64,000 nt of DNA from Paenibacillus terrae (GTDB taxonomy: Bacteria > Bacillota > Bacilli > Paenibacillales > Paenibacillaceae). The position numbers were made by a program, and so were the translations under genes. Location of the stretch: contig NZ_PNXQ01000001.1 in assembly GCF_005217525.1 (NCBI RefSeq), forward strand, positions 101,884 through 165,883, written 5' to 3'. Within the stretch, counting starts at the first letter, position 1. Each line of letters starts with the position of its first letter. Below are positions 1 through 9,097 of this stretch, in pieces. The notes under the pieces are model-generated. The model saw only the letters and a list, made by a program, of their open reading frames with translations. It was not told where the DNA came from and did not search any database.

Positions 1-74
1 TGATTATGACTGTGCGGCTGAACAGGCATAGCTAAAATAAACAAAAAGCTAGTTGCGCTGATCAAAAGAATCAT
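1..74 (-). CDS. possible secreted signalling peptide precursor (partial)
   Basis: An open frame starts at ATG 74 and runs off the left edge of the window, so only 24 residues are seen. They form a hydrophobic stretch (MILLISATSFLFILAMPVQP) like a signal sequence, followed by His, Ser and Asn. It lies 82 nt downstream of, and on the same strand as, a TPR-repeat regulator. That layout is known for RRNPP-type peptide quorum-sensing pairs (Rap-Phr, NprR-NprX, AloR). The Shine-Dalgarno is weak (AGAGA) and no Lys or Arg precedes the hydrophobic core, so this could be a chance frame. The link with the regulator is inference. Confidence 0.35.
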   Translation of the reverse strand, partial: MILLISATSFLFILAMPVQPHSHN

Positions 75-156
75 TTTTCTCTACATTGTTTAACCACACC
101 TTATCAATAATATTTACATACAGGATTTGAATCTAACATGAATAAAACAGTAGTTA

Positions 157-1296
157 CTACCAATAATAAAATAATCTATCTCTTTTCCCTTCACTCACTA
201 AACTTTCGTACTTCCCATGAGCCTTAACGTCTGCAAACTTTTTAAACTGTTCAAATAATGCTATACAACTAATGAAAAAAGCTTCTTTATTAATGGCTAA
301 TGATTTAGATAAAACGTCTAGCAAGTATTGAAAGCCATGCGAGTAGCCACCTCTACTCAAGTAATATTTAGCCAGTTCATATTTAAAAAGCGTTGTTTGT
401 TCTGGTACCACTTGATGAGTATACATATCAGCAGATGATTGCTGTTTGGTAATAGAATTAATCTCTCTTTCAAAACGTTGAAGTATATTATCCACATCTA
501 ATTGATGTTGGTTAGCAGCCAACATAATGTTTAGCAGCTTGGCGACTATCTCTTTTTCAGATGCGCTTGATGAGTCGCCCACATACTCAACATAATCCAG
601 AAGCACACTTGTATCTCCAGACAGGAGTTTATTTACATAGGTATTACCTTCTGCCCAATGTTGATACAGTTTGATCCAATGCAGGGTATCCTCGTCCGTC
701 TCTTTGACCCAATCTAAATTAGCGTAGGCGTATGTATAATCTAGAGCTTGTTGATAATCGCCTTGGGCTTCACAGACACTTGCACACAACAAATCGGCAT
801 AGGTGATGTACACAAACATGGGACGACTCAGCCTTCTATCAGGCTCCACGCGCTTTTGCTTCTTCTGCTGATGTTTCAAAGTATATTGAATTTCCGCTTT
901 ATCTCTCATTTTTCTAGCCGTTTCATCCAGCTTGTCCCATTCACGCAATGAACGATACACATTCGCCAAATCTTTCAACGCATCAAGCTGGTCTATTTCA
1001 TCCAGACGTTCGACAAAGGGCTCAAATAGCGTAGCTGCCCTGAGATTTCGGTTTTGATCGTCTCCAACCTGAATCGTAAACATACGATACTGACAGATGG
1101 CTAAGCGTTCAGAGTGCTGGTACTTCTCCGCTTCCGCAACCCCCTCATAGAGCAACAACGCAGCAGCGTGCCGACCTTGTGCGAATAATATTTCCGCTGC
1201 ATCAAATAGCTTCGGGGAATATAGCAGCTTGTCCATGATATGCCCAACTACACGCTTAATCACTTCCAGCTTATCCAGTTCAGCACAGCGATACAA
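157..1296 (-). pseudogene. 5'-truncated TPR-repeat transcriptional regulator
   Basis: The 379-residue frame is rich in helical TPR-like repeats and is very like the C-terminal sensor part of Paenibacillus XRE/TPR regulators, which normally carry an N-terminal helix-turn-helix. Here the frame stays open upstream of the TTG at 1296 for about 27 more codons and then meets an in-frame TGA. No helix-turn-helix is encoded, and the LacI gene ends at 1457, leaving no room for one. No good Shine-Dalgarno precedes the TTG. I read this as a regulator that lost its DNA-binding domain. A functional TPR-only Rap-like protein is the alternative. A possible small secreted peptide gene follows downstream. Confidence 0.6.
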
Positions 1297-1456
1297 TACT
1301 GGCTCAATTCGCCGCCAATCCGGGGAACGTTCGATAATGTAATGATCTATTGTATCGTTCTTTATAAACTTATCTCATATAATTGTCCAAATATTGGCAT
1401 GTGTCAATATGCTTTTTCTCTATATTCGCATATCAACTCAAAGCTCTTTCCCAAAA

Positions 1457-2425
1457 TCAGGTGGTCACTCTCTCCACTAATCTAAACTCCAAATGATGCA
1501 GCGCTTCCTCTAGTCCTTCAAGGGTGTTGCGAATCATGATGAATGCGTTCTCAGCCTGTTTATCAATTGGATAATGAATCGTTGTTAAATCAAGCAAATG
1601 CGAAATTTCTGTGTTATCAAAGCCAACCACCGCAAATTGATCCGGCACAGAAACGTCGAGCCTGCGTGCTTCGGTCAGCAGTCCTGCTGCCAAATAATCT
1701 GTAGAACAAGCAAACGCATCCGGCTTGTTAGGTTGTTCTACCCACCAGTGAGCGATTTGTTCACCCTCTGCTATTGAATTTAATCCATAAAAATGCGGGA
1801 AGGTCTCAGCGTCCAGATCATATTTTTCACAAAAATCATGATAGGCCCGGATGCGTTCCTTCGTATTAAGCCCCCGCATATTGCCATACACGTTTACAAT
1901 TTTCCGGTATCCTCGGGCATACAAATGCTCCAGCGCCAGCGTATAGCCCTGATACTGATCCATGAATACAGACGGGATTGCCTCTATGGTCACACGCTGC
2001 CATGTCACAATCGGACCATATTTGGTATAATGCTCGATCACACTCCACTCATTGACGCGAATCATACAAACCAAGGCATCCAACTGCTTTCTTCGCAACA
2101 TTTCCAGTGCTTCAAGCTCCCGCTCCTTATCCCCATTCGTAATAAAAAGCGCTATATTAAAACCATGCTCCTGAGCATACATCGTAAAACCACGCACAAA
2201 TAAATTTAATGAATCATTAAATGAAACTGAAATAATTCCAATGAGCTTGGTCATGCCTGTTTTTAAAGAAATCGCATTCAAATTAGGAACGTAATCCAGT
2301 CGGTTTATGACCTCCTGCACACGCTGTCTTGTCGGTTCACTCACATACGGGTGGTTATTAATGACACGGGACACCGTTGCCGAGGATACACCCGCAAGCT
2401 TTGCAATCTCATGAATATTCGCCAT
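1457..2425 (-). CDS. LacI-family transcriptional regulator
   Basis: A 322-residue LacI/GalR repressor. The N-terminal HTH is clear (IHEIAKLAGVSSATVSRVIN, residues about 4-23), followed by the hinge and a periplasmic-binding-protein-like sensor domain. I chose ATG 2425 because AGGTGAGG lies just upstream; a GTG three codons earlier overlaps that site. The gene is divergent from a GH4 6-phospho-beta-glucosidase whose promoter region holds a 16-bp perfect palindrome, so local control of that gene by a beta-glucoside-derived inducer is likely. The ligand cannot be read from the sequence. Confidence 0.93.
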   Translation of the reverse strand: MANIHEIAKLAGVSSATVSRVINNHPYVSEPTRQRVQEVINRLDYVPNLNAISLKTGMTKLIGIISVSFNDSLNLFVRGFTMYAQEHGFNIALFITNGDKERELEALEMLRRKQLDALVCMIRVNEWSVIEHYTKYGPIVTWQRVTIEAIPSVFMDQYQGYTLALEHLYARGYRKIVNVYGNMRGLNTKERIRAYHDFCEKYDLDAETFPHFYGLNSIAEGEQIAHWWVEQPNKPDAFACSTDYLAAGLLTEARRLDVSVPDQFAVVGFDNTEISHLLDLTTIHYPIDKQAENAFIMIRNTLEGLEEALHHLEFRLVERVTT

Positions 2426-2512
2426 AGTCCTCACCTCGTTCTTTCTATTTTAGCATGTTCGTGTCCCTCGTCCTATAATGGTCATCCTTTCAAAATAAGT
2501 TTTTAAAAGCTC

Positions 2513-2541
2513 TTGACCTGTAATGCATTACAGAGATTACA
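2513..2541 (+). promoter_or_regulatory. promoter and palindromic operator of the GH4 gene
   Basis: TTGACC (2513-2518) looks like a -35 box, with a weak -10 near 2536-2543. Between and overlapping them is the perfect 16-bp palindrome CTGTAATGCATTACAG (2518-2533). It lies between the divergent LacI gene and the glycosidase, the expected place for a LacI operator. A sequence loosely like a catabolite-responsive element (GAAAGCGGTTTA) follows at about 2560-2571. Confidence 0.6.
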
Positions 2542-2597
2542 GTGAAATAGAAGCTTAAGAAAGCGGTTTAAAAAAATGTACTCAGGAGGCAACAATC

Positions 2598-3941
2598 ATG
2601 AAAAAAGGCTTAAAGATAGCAACCATCGGTGGCGGCTCCAGCTATACTCCGGAATTAGTAGAAGGCTTCATCAAACGTTATGCAGAGCTTCCCATTCGGG
2701 AATTGTGGCTGGTAGACATTGAGGCAGGACGCGAAAAGCTGGAAATCGTAGGAGCCATGGCCAAACGAATGGTGAAAGCGGCAGGCATTGATTGTGAAGT
2801 ACATTTGACGCTGGATCGTCGTGAAGCATTAGTAGATGCCGATTTTGTAACAACACAGTTTCGGGTAGGCTTGCTCGAAGCCCGGATTAAGGATGAAAGT
2901 ATTCCGTTAAAACACGGTATGATCGGTCAGGAAACCAACGGTGCCGGAGGAATGTTCAAGGCCTTCCGTACCATTCCTGTCATCCTCAGTATTGTCGAGG
3001 ATATGAAAGAGCTGTGTCCAAATGCGTGGTTGATTAATTTTACCAATCCTGCAGGTATGGTCACCGAAGCGGTGCTTCGTTATGGTCAATGGGACAAAGT
3101 CATCGGATTATGTAATGTTCCCATCGGAGCGATCAAGAGTGCATCGGCTGTGCTGGACAAACCAGAAGAAGAGCTGTTCTTTAAATTTGCAGGGATTAAC
3201 CATCTTCACTGGCATAAAGTTTATGACAAAACCGGGGCCGAATTAACTGAGCAAGTGATTGAAGGGCTGTACGCGCCCGGCGCAAAACCGGAGAAGGTCG
3301 TTGAAAATATTAGAAACATGCGTTTCCTGTATGATCAGGTTCGTCAATTGAAAATGCTGCCGTGTCCGTACCATCGGTATTACTACATGACAGACAACAT
3401 GCTCAAGGAAGAATTAGAGGAAGCCAAAAACGAAGGAACTCGGGGTCAAGTCGTCAAACGTCTCGAAGAAAGCCTGTTTGAACTGTATAAAGATCCGAAT
3501 CTGGATTACAAACCAGAGGAATTATCCAAACGTGGCGGTGCCCATTACAGTGATGCAGCCTGTGAAATTATTAATTCCATCTATAACAACAAAGGCACGC
3601 TGATGGTGGTTAGCACACGTAACAATGGTGCAATTGATGATGTTCCTTATGACAGCGCGATTGAAATTACCAGTGTAATCCGTGCGCATGGTGCTGAACC
3701 TGTAAACTTTGGCAAATTCCCGCCTGCACAGCGCGGCTTGCTGCAAGTGATGAAGGCGATGGAAGAATTGACAATTGAAGCGGCGGTAACGGGTGACTAC
3801 GCAACAGCGCTGCAAGCCTTTACACTGAATCCACTCGTTCCAAGCGGTGACATTGCTCAAACCGTGTTGGATGAGCTGCTGGAAGCGCATAAAGAGCATT
3901 TGCCACAATTTTTTGCGCATAAGACGAAGGCGACAGTGTAA
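2598..3941 (+). CDS. licH: 6-phospho-beta-glucosidase (GH4, LicH type)
   Basis: A 447-residue GH4 enzyme. GH4 enzymes hydrolyse phosphorylated beta-glucosides delivered by PTS transport, using NAD and a divalent metal in an oxidation/elimination mechanism. Visible marks are the N-terminal Rossmann nucleotide site (KIATIGGGSSYTPEL), the metal-binding CNVPIG segment near residue 172, and the INHLHWHKV segment near residue 200. Length is normal for the family. ATG 2598 follows AGGAGG with good spacing. It stands alone behind a palindromic operator and is followed by a terminator. The closest known relatives are LicH/CelF 6-phospho-beta-glucosidases, not alpha-specific GH4 members. Confidence 0.92.
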   Translation: MKKGLKIATIGGGSSYTPELVEGFIKRYAELPIRELWLVDIEAGREKLEIVGAMAKRMVKAAGIDCEVHLTLDRREALVDADFVTTQFRVGLLEARIKDESIPLKHGMIGQETNGAGGMFKAFRTIPVILSIVEDMKELCPNAWLINFTNPAGMVTEAVLRYGQWDKVIGLCNVPIGAIKSASAVLDKPEEELFFKFAGINHLHWHKVYDKTGAELTEQVIEGLYAPGAKPEKVVENIRNMRFLYDQVRQLKMLPCPYHRYYYMTDNMLKEELEEAKNEGTRGQVVKRLEESLFELYKDPNLDYKPEELSKRGGAHYSDAACEIINSIYNNKGTLMVVSTRNNGAIDDVPYDSAIEITSVIRAHGAEPVNFGKFPPAQRGLLQVMKAMEELTIEAAVTGDYATALQAFTLNPLVPSGDIAQTVLDELLEAHKEHLPQFFAHKTKATV

Positions 3942-3980
3942 ATTTATAAAGTAGTTTGTTCATGCTGGATGTATGACAGA

Positions 3981-4026
3981 ATGGTCGTCTCCCTCCGCCT
4001 CGGATGGGACCACGACCGTTTTTTCA
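3981..4026 (+). terminator. rho-independent terminator after licH
   Basis: An imperfect hairpin pairs GGTCGT..CTCCC with GGGACCACGACC and is followed by six T residues. Confidence 0.7.
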
Positions 4027-4168
4027 TTGCACATCCACGTAGATTGTAGATAAACCTGCTACTATACGTCGTAAGAGGAATATTCTCCCAACGATTGAGG
4101 CTGCGAAGTTTATGCTAGCACTGCTTGTGCTCCGACACTCCCCAAGGAGTTCTCATCCCACTACAACA

Positions 4169-4195
4169 CAAAAAAAGCTCCTGTACAGGAGCTTT
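4169..4195 (-). terminator. terminator of tRNA-Arg
   Basis: AAAGCTCCTGT/ACAGGAGCTTT is a perfect palindrome (4174-4195), followed on the minus strand by a run of T. It lies just downstream of the tRNA. Confidence 0.85.
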
Positions 4196-4210
4196 CGACT
4201 TCTAGCTATA

Positions 4211-4284
<74 letters not shown>

Positions 4285-4453
4285 AAAATGTATTTCGTAA
4301 AACCTTATGTATTCAGCGCATTGATTATTATATCACATCCATGTTCACTGTCACAAGCATTTTTTTCATTCGTACAGTAAACAGGCTACAAAAGGAATCA
4401 TTTGGACGCTGTCAGGGTATTATGTACAAAAGGCCATGCTACGAAGGAGGTGT

Positions 4454-4753
4454 ATGTCCGTGAGAGGTCTATTGTCATCACTTTGTTATTTCAGTATTTT
4501 TTTCGCCCCATTTCTGTTGCCTGTCATTGTATGGATTGCGGTACGGGACGAGTATGTTCGGGAACATGCAAAAAAGGCTATTTTATCGCACATTTTCCCC
4601 ATGATCGCGGCGATTCCGCTATTTTATTTTATTGCAACGGCGAATCATGCAGGCTCTGTAATCGGGTTTGTGCTGCTATTCGCTGTGGTCTACCTCGGGG
4701 TATTTGTCTACAACATCTACAAAGGAATTATGACGCTCCGTGAAGCCGCATAA
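4454..4753 (+). CDS. small membrane protein, DUF4870-like
   Basis: A 99-residue protein with three hydrophobic segments (about residues 7-27, 46-66 and 71-90) and a conserved EHAKKAILSH stretch between the first two, as in DUF4870/Tic20-like small membrane proteins. AAGGAGG lies at 4444-4450. ATG 4454 is only 3 nt from it, so the in-frame GTG at 4460 (9 nt) may be the true start. It stands alone and ends in a clear terminator. No biochemical role is known for the family. Confidence 0.8.
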   Translation: MSVRGLLSSLCYFSIFFAPFLLPVIVWIAVRDEYVREHAKKAILSHIFPMIAAIPLFYFIATANHAGSVIGFVLLFAVVYLGVFVYNIYKGIMTLREAA

Positions 4754-4761
4754 ATCTCAAG

Positions 4762-4815
4762 AAGAAGCCTCCTGCATTCCGCGAGTTAAACGGGATACGG
4801 AGGCTTCTTTAAAAA
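4762..4815 (+). terminator. terminator after the DUF4870-like gene
   Basis: AAGAAGCCTCC (4762-4772) pairs with GGAGGCTTCTT (4799-4809), with inner pairing, and is followed by T residues. Confidence 0.8.
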
Positions 4816-4831
4816 TTTTTAATGGACAAAT

Positions 4832-4966
4832 TTATTTATTACCGAAGCGTCTAGGACTTTTTGGCACTTCATGCCTTACGTTTTTCTCAAGCACTTCTTC
4901 CGCAAATTCATTGTTATGAATATAACTGCTGCCCTTGTTCTTCTTGTACTTCGCTTTGCCGTCTAT
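4832..4966 (-). CDS. small basic hypothetical protein with an apparent ATA start
   Basis: An open frame of 44 codons has a strong Shine-Dalgarno (AAAGGAGGGG) 8 nt upstream of ATA GAC GGC. No ATG, GTG or TTG exists in frame before a TGA six codons upstream. The product is lysine-rich and hydrophilic at the N-terminus (KAKYKKNKGSSY), with an acidic helix-like middle and a PKSPRRFGNK tail. I do not recognise the family. The ribosome site, clean frame and charge pattern suggest a real gene, with ATA used as a rare start or arisen by mutation of ATG. Confidence 0.5.
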   Translation of the reverse strand: MDGKAKYKKNKGSSYIHNNEFAEEVLEKNVRHEVPKSPRRFGNK

Positions 4967-5048
4967 GATTTTCCCCTCCTTTCACGCGGATTCCGCGATG
5001 GCGCTGGAGCCCAAATCAACAAAAGCCGAGGCATGGCGCATCCTATTC

Positions 5049-5408
5049 TCATACGCCGAACTCCTTGGCAAATTCCGTGCTAAGCTGCCCATAGGAAAGC
5101 AGCTCTCTTTTAAACTTTTCCCGTTCTTCCCCAGCCGTAATATGAGTGGAGTCGGTAAAAGCCTTATCCGTCACTTCCTCAAACGCGGAATGCAGGTTAT
5201 TGTCGTACCAATCCAGCGCCAGATCGGCATCATTACGAATGATGCGTATCATGTCATAGCCTGCCTGACTGTCCTGCTGATTGGTGGCGGTAATGTAGAC
5301 CAGCAGTTCCGGGTCATCTGCTGCACCAGGCCGCACCTCTACCTCTGCGCAGCGCACGCCGTCAAGCTCGGTGAAGCGGCGTATTTTAGCATCCTTGATG
5401 TAGTACAT
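5049..5408 (-). CDS. hypothetical protein
   Basis: A 119-residue soluble protein. ATG 5408 is preceded by GAAGGAGG at good spacing; longer frames upstream lack a ribosome site. The N-terminal half looks beta-rich (MYYIKDAKIRRFTELDGV...). The second half is acidic and helical and contains LALDWYDNN. No motif for enzymatic activity is visible. It is divergent from asnB and lies upstream of the small ATA-start gene on the same strand. Confidence 0.75.
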   Translation of the reverse strand: MYYIKDAKIRRFTELDGVRCAEVEVRPGAADDPELLVYITATNQQDSQAGYDMIRIIRNDADLALDWYDNNLHSAFEEVTDKAFTDSTHITAGEEREKFKRELLSYGQLSTEFAKEFGV

Positions 5409-5572
5409 TTGCCTTCCTCCTTCCTTGCGAATACACGGGTTGCCCCATTTGTAGTTTTCGGAACGGACAGACATTTTATGCTCCTTTTCGGCATATATAC
5501 TGATGAACTGGGGATTTAGTTTTTGTTTCATCCCAACACTGGATGAACACGACAAAGAGAGGATGAACAGAC

Positions 5573-7417
5573 ATGTGCGGAATTACTGGTTTCATACAGT
5601 GGAACGGAGACTTAATGCATCAATCGGAGCTGCTGCTCAATATGACGCGAACGCTCTCTGATCGCGGACCGGATGCTGCGGGCACCTGGATATCCAACCC
5701 GTGTGCCTTTGGACACAGAAGACTGAGCGTCATGGACCCGGAAAACGGCGCCCAACCCATGATCCGCCAGCTTGAGGATATCACTTATACGATTGTATAT
5801 AACGGGGAAATATATAACGCGCCTGAGCTGAAAAAAGAGCTGCAACAGCGAGGGCATATTTTCCGTACACAATGCGACACAGAGGTATTGCTTGAAGCCT
5901 ACATGGAGTGGGGCCCTGATTGTGTGGATCGGCTGAACGGCATATTTGCCTTTGCGGTCTGGGACAGTGAGCGGGAGCAGGTATTTCTCGCACGGGATCG
6001 GCTAGGCGTAAAGCCGTTATTTTACAGCCAAGTCGGAGACGTATTCGTATTTGGCTCCGAGCCCAAAGCGCTGCTCCAGCATCCTGCGGTAGAAGCCGCA
6101 GTCGACGCCGAGGGATTGGCCGAAATTTTCATCATCGGACCTGCACGCACCCCCGGACACGGCGTCTATTCGTCCATGAAGGAGCTGCGCCCCGGACATA
6201 CGCTAACGTACAGCCGAGACGGTGTGCGCATTCAAGCCTACTGGAAGCTGGAAAGCTTTGCGCATGAGGATAACACCGAAGAAACTGCACTCAAGGTACG
6301 CGAGCTGCTGCTGGATACGGTGGAACGGCAGTTGATTTCAGACGTTCCGGTATGCACCCTGCTGTCGGGTGGTCTGGATTCAAGTGCGCTGTCTGCGCTG
6401 GCTGTCGAGTATTACAAGCGTACCGGGCAGGGACAAGTTCATACGTATTCGGTCGATTATGTGGATAACGACAAGCATTTTAAAGCCCATGCGTTCCAGC
6501 CCGGAGCCGATGCCCCATGGATTCAGCGGATGGTCGATGAGCTAGGCACGAACCATCACTGGATCGAATTCGATACGCCCGAGGTCGTAGCAGCGCTGAA
6601 CAACTCCACGCTAACGCGGGATTTGCCCGGTATGGCGGATGTGGATTCGTCGCTGTATCTCTTTTGCAGGGAAATTAAAAAGGGGGCTACCGTCGCTATT
6701 TCCGGCGAAGCAGCGGATGAAGTGTTTGGCGGATATCCGTGGTTCCATCGTGAGGAAATGCTCAATTCGGGTACATTCCCGTGGTCAGTTGCTCCCGACA
6801 TGAGAGCCAGTCTGCTGTCTCCCGAGGTGCGGGACTGGATCAAGCCCTTGGAATATTTGAACGACCGCTACTCGGAAGCCGTAGGAGAAGTGCCGAAGCT
6901 GCCGGGGGAAACAGATAAAGCCGCGCAAATGCGCGTCATGTCCTATTTGAACATCACCCGCTTTATGCCTACTCTGCTGGACCGTAAGGATCGGATGAGT
7001 ATGGGGGCCGGACTGGAAGTGCGGGTGCCGTATTGCGACCATCGGCTGGTACAGTATGTTTGGAACATTCCGTGGAGCATTAAAATGACGGGTGGACGTG
7101 AAAAGGGGATTTTGCGCAAAGCGCTGGAGGGCGTATTGCCGGATGATGTGCTGTATCGCAAGAAAAGCCCCTATCCCAAAACGCATAATCCTTCCTATCT
7201 TACTGCTGTGAAAAAGCAGGCGCTGGATCTATTGGATGATTCCTCCTCCCCGCTGCTCAAGCTGATTGATGCCCAAAAAGTACGGGATATCGCGGCCTCG
7301 CCGGAGGCATCCAGCAATCTGCCCTGGTTCGGTCAATTGATGTCAGGGCCTCAATTGTTCGCGTATTTGGTTCAAGTGGATAACTGGCTGCGCACTTACA
7401 AGGTAGCGATTCGGTAA
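5573..7417 (+). CDS. asnB: asparagine synthase (glutamine-hydrolysing)
   Basis: A 614-residue enzyme making asparagine from aspartate, ATP and glutamine. The N-terminal glutaminase domain starts MCGITGF with Cys2 as nucleophile; R49-x-P (DRGPDAAG) and YNGEIYN are present. The C-terminal synthetase domain has the PP-loop SGGLDSS (about residue 265) and the SGEAADEVFGGY motif. AGAGAGGA lies ahead of ATG 5573. It is close to the Bacillus AsnB/AsnO class. It stands alone and ends at a strong hairpin. Confidence 0.96.
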   Translation: MCGITGFIQWNGDLMHQSELLLNMTRTLSDRGPDAAGTWISNPCAFGHRRLSVMDPENGAQPMIRQLEDITYTIVYNGEIYNAPELKKELQQRGHIFRTQCDTEVLLEAYMEWGPDCVDRLNGIFAFAVWDSEREQVFLARDRLGVKPLFYSQVGDVFVFGSEPKALLQHPAVEAAVDAEGLAEIFIIGPARTPGHGVYSSMKELRPGHTLTYSRDGVRIQAYWKLESFAHEDNTEETALKVRELLLDTVERQLISDVPVCTLLSGGLDSSALSALAVEYYKRTGQGQVHTYSVDYVDNDKHFKAHAFQPGADAPWIQRMVDELGTNHHWIEFDTPEVVAALNNSTLTRDLPGMADVDSSLYLFCREIKKGATVAISGEAADEVFGGYPWFHREEMLNSGTFPWSVAPDMRASLLSPEVRDWIKPLEYLNDRYSEAVGEVPKLPGETDKAAQMRVMSYLNITRFMPTLLDRKDRMSMGAGLEVRVPYCDHRLVQYVWNIPWSIKMTGGREKGILRKALEGVLPDDVLYRKKSPYPKTHNPSYLTAVKKQALDLLDDSSSPLLKLIDAQKVRDIAASPEASSNLPWFGQLMSGPQLFAYLVQVDNWLRTYKVAIR

Positions 7418-7635
7418 GCGTTAGTTGTAACCTGACATAACCTTCCTCAAGGCAAAACGTGAATAGCTCGGGTTGTATGGAAAATAATAAATGTCAAAAA
7501 GTCTATCCGCAGCTTGGTACCATCCCCTTCAAATTAGACACTCAAAAAATCCCACATGAACCATGGATAGAGTGAACTGGAGGAGATATGTGCATAGCAC
7601 GGTTTACTCAATTATGACTGGATCGGGAAAGGAAA

Positions 7636-7670
7636 CTAAAAAACACAAACGGATCGTTTGTGTTTTTTAG
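7636..7670. terminator. bidirectional terminator between convergent genes
   Basis: A perfect 15-bp stem (CTAAAAAACACAAAC with GTTTGTGTTTTTTAG) encloses a GGATC loop. A/T tracts on both sides serve asnB and the convergent gene at 7691. Confidence 0.9.
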
Positions 7671-7690
7671 TAATTAGTTCGACCAAAAAA

Positions 7691-8320
7691 TTACTCTTGA
7701 ATATTTTTTGCAATTTCCATCAATTCATCAAGAGTGGCATTAAAAGAGGAAACAGTATAAAAGTGATCTTTCGTAATCAGATGAACAACCTTTCTTGCTT
7801 GCCCGTCAACATAAACAGCAGTATGGTCGTTGATTTTAGTCGACTCAACCTTTTCCTCTTTATATGAGTCTTTCAAACTCTCAATAGTAGCCTGTTCATC
7901 CATGTGGGATTCGGTTTGAATGACCATAATTTCTTTTCCATCATTCCCGCGATATGATTGTCTAATAACCAATCCATTCTCGCCTTTTAGTGCTGTTGTG
8001 TTTAATGGTTTCAAACTTACGTCCCCAGCCGCTGCTGTTTTAAGCGAGGCTCCCTGCGCTAGATTAGGAATATGGATATCTTCTGCTGGTACATCAGATA
8101 TGTTTATGAGTCCTTCGATATCAGTAGAGCTTTCAACTACTGTCTCTGCTGGTGTTTCCGTCGGCGCTTGTGCTGTTGAAGCATCAATCGCTCCTGCTTT
8201 CGTCTCAACCGGAACCTGTGATGGAACTTCCGATTCGGCAGCATAGGAATTATATACAAATGCACCGCTACCTATTACAAGTGCGCCACCTAATGCTATA
8301 GCAACTAATTGTTTTTTCAA
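7691..8320 (-). CDS. secreted protein with DUF4367-like domain
   Basis: A 209-residue protein with a signal peptide (MKKQLVAIALGGALVIGSGAFVYNSYA, cleavage near 27), a Pro/Thr/Glu-rich linker (about 30-70), and a C-terminal beta-rich domain resembling DUF4367. That domain is often found in regulators of cell-envelope stress or anti-sigma partners. It lies 15 nt downstream of a broken gene for a secreted peptidoglycan-binding protein and was probably cotranscribed with it. The domain call rests on pattern only. Confidence 0.7.
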   Translation of the reverse strand: MKKQLVAIALGGALVIGSGAFVYNSYAAESEVPSQVPVETKAGAIDASTAQAPTETPAETVVESSTDIEGLINISDVPAEDIHIPNLAQGASLKTAAAGDVSLKPLNTTALKGENGLVIRQSYRGNDGKEIMVIQTESHMDEQATIESLKDSYKEEKVESTKINDHTAVYVDGQARKVVHLITKDHFYTVSSFNATLDELMEIAKNIQE

Positions 8321-8335
8321 ATTAAACCCCTCCTA

Positions 8336-8812
8336 TTAATATACTGTACCTGAAGTAACGGTCCTATTATTGGTTTTGTACAAAACTGCATATCTCATAC
8401 CACTACCACTATCTCCTGTCCCATAAAACACGTAATAAGTCGAACTGTCGGGAGTAGATAAGAAGAAAGATCTTCCTGGAACTTCAACAGAGACATTATA
8501 GTTCATTCTATTCCAAGTCCCCGAACCAGCTATTCCATCTGCTGTTAGTCCTTTAGAACTTTGAAAATTTTGGAGCCCTGATTTCACACCGCTACCAAAA
8601 CTTCCATCAATCGTTCCTACGGTTCCCTGTTGTCCATAGGCCCATAAATTTGCTTGTAATGCTCTCACATATCCCCCGCTGTCGCCTTAGCGCAAAGTAG
8701 GGAAACCACTAAAATCACTGGCAGCACTTGCTATGCTTGCAAGCCCGAGACTACCTACTAACGCCACAGATGCAACAGCTAGAGACATTACAGATTTCAG
8801 GTTTCTTTTCAA
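8336..8812 (-). pseudogene. secreted peptidoglycan-binding protein, interrupted by one stop codon
   Basis: TTG 8812, preceded by GGAGGG, opens a frame encoding a signal peptide (LKRNLKSVMSLAVASVALVG...) that stops at TAA (8687-8689, codon 42). Past this stop the same frame continues for 117 codons with GDSGGYVRALQANLWAYG, a typical PG_binding_1 domain (about residues 42-90), and a C-terminal region with four or more Tyr/Ser-rich strands. No frame change is needed. The stop replaces what is very probably CAA (Gln) in the usual LRxGDSG context. So the gene carries one nonsense mutation; readthrough or a sequencing error are alternatives. Confidence 0.8.
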
Positions 8813-9097
8813 CGCAATTCCCTCCATTTTAGAATTCTAGATTTTTAGTCCGGCTCATTTAACTCCTTGTTCTGATTAAATAGAAATGATCCCCTTCTTC
8901 CCGAGACAAGAATGGACTTTATTAATCAGACTGATTATGTAAAAGGTTATTTGTATGTGTTTTATGACTAATAAAGAACGTACAAAATACAGCTACACTA
9001 TTAATAGCTGCATATTGCATTTGGTTGTCTTCTCTTACATTATAAGTTTATTTTTGTAATTCTTCAACAAAACTATGGGCAATCCTCCCAATCTATA

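Noticed and set aside
7490-7600. An insertion-sequence end
   Set aside because: The text resembles IS-like ends (AATTAGACACTCAAAAA), and a nine-codon frame follows a GGAGG, but no inverted repeat partner, target duplication or transposase is present.
8813-8870. A nine-codon leader peptide upstream of the interrupted peptidoglycan-binding gene
   Set aside because: An AAGGAG site is present, but there is no attenuator-like structure or codon bias, so chance is likely.
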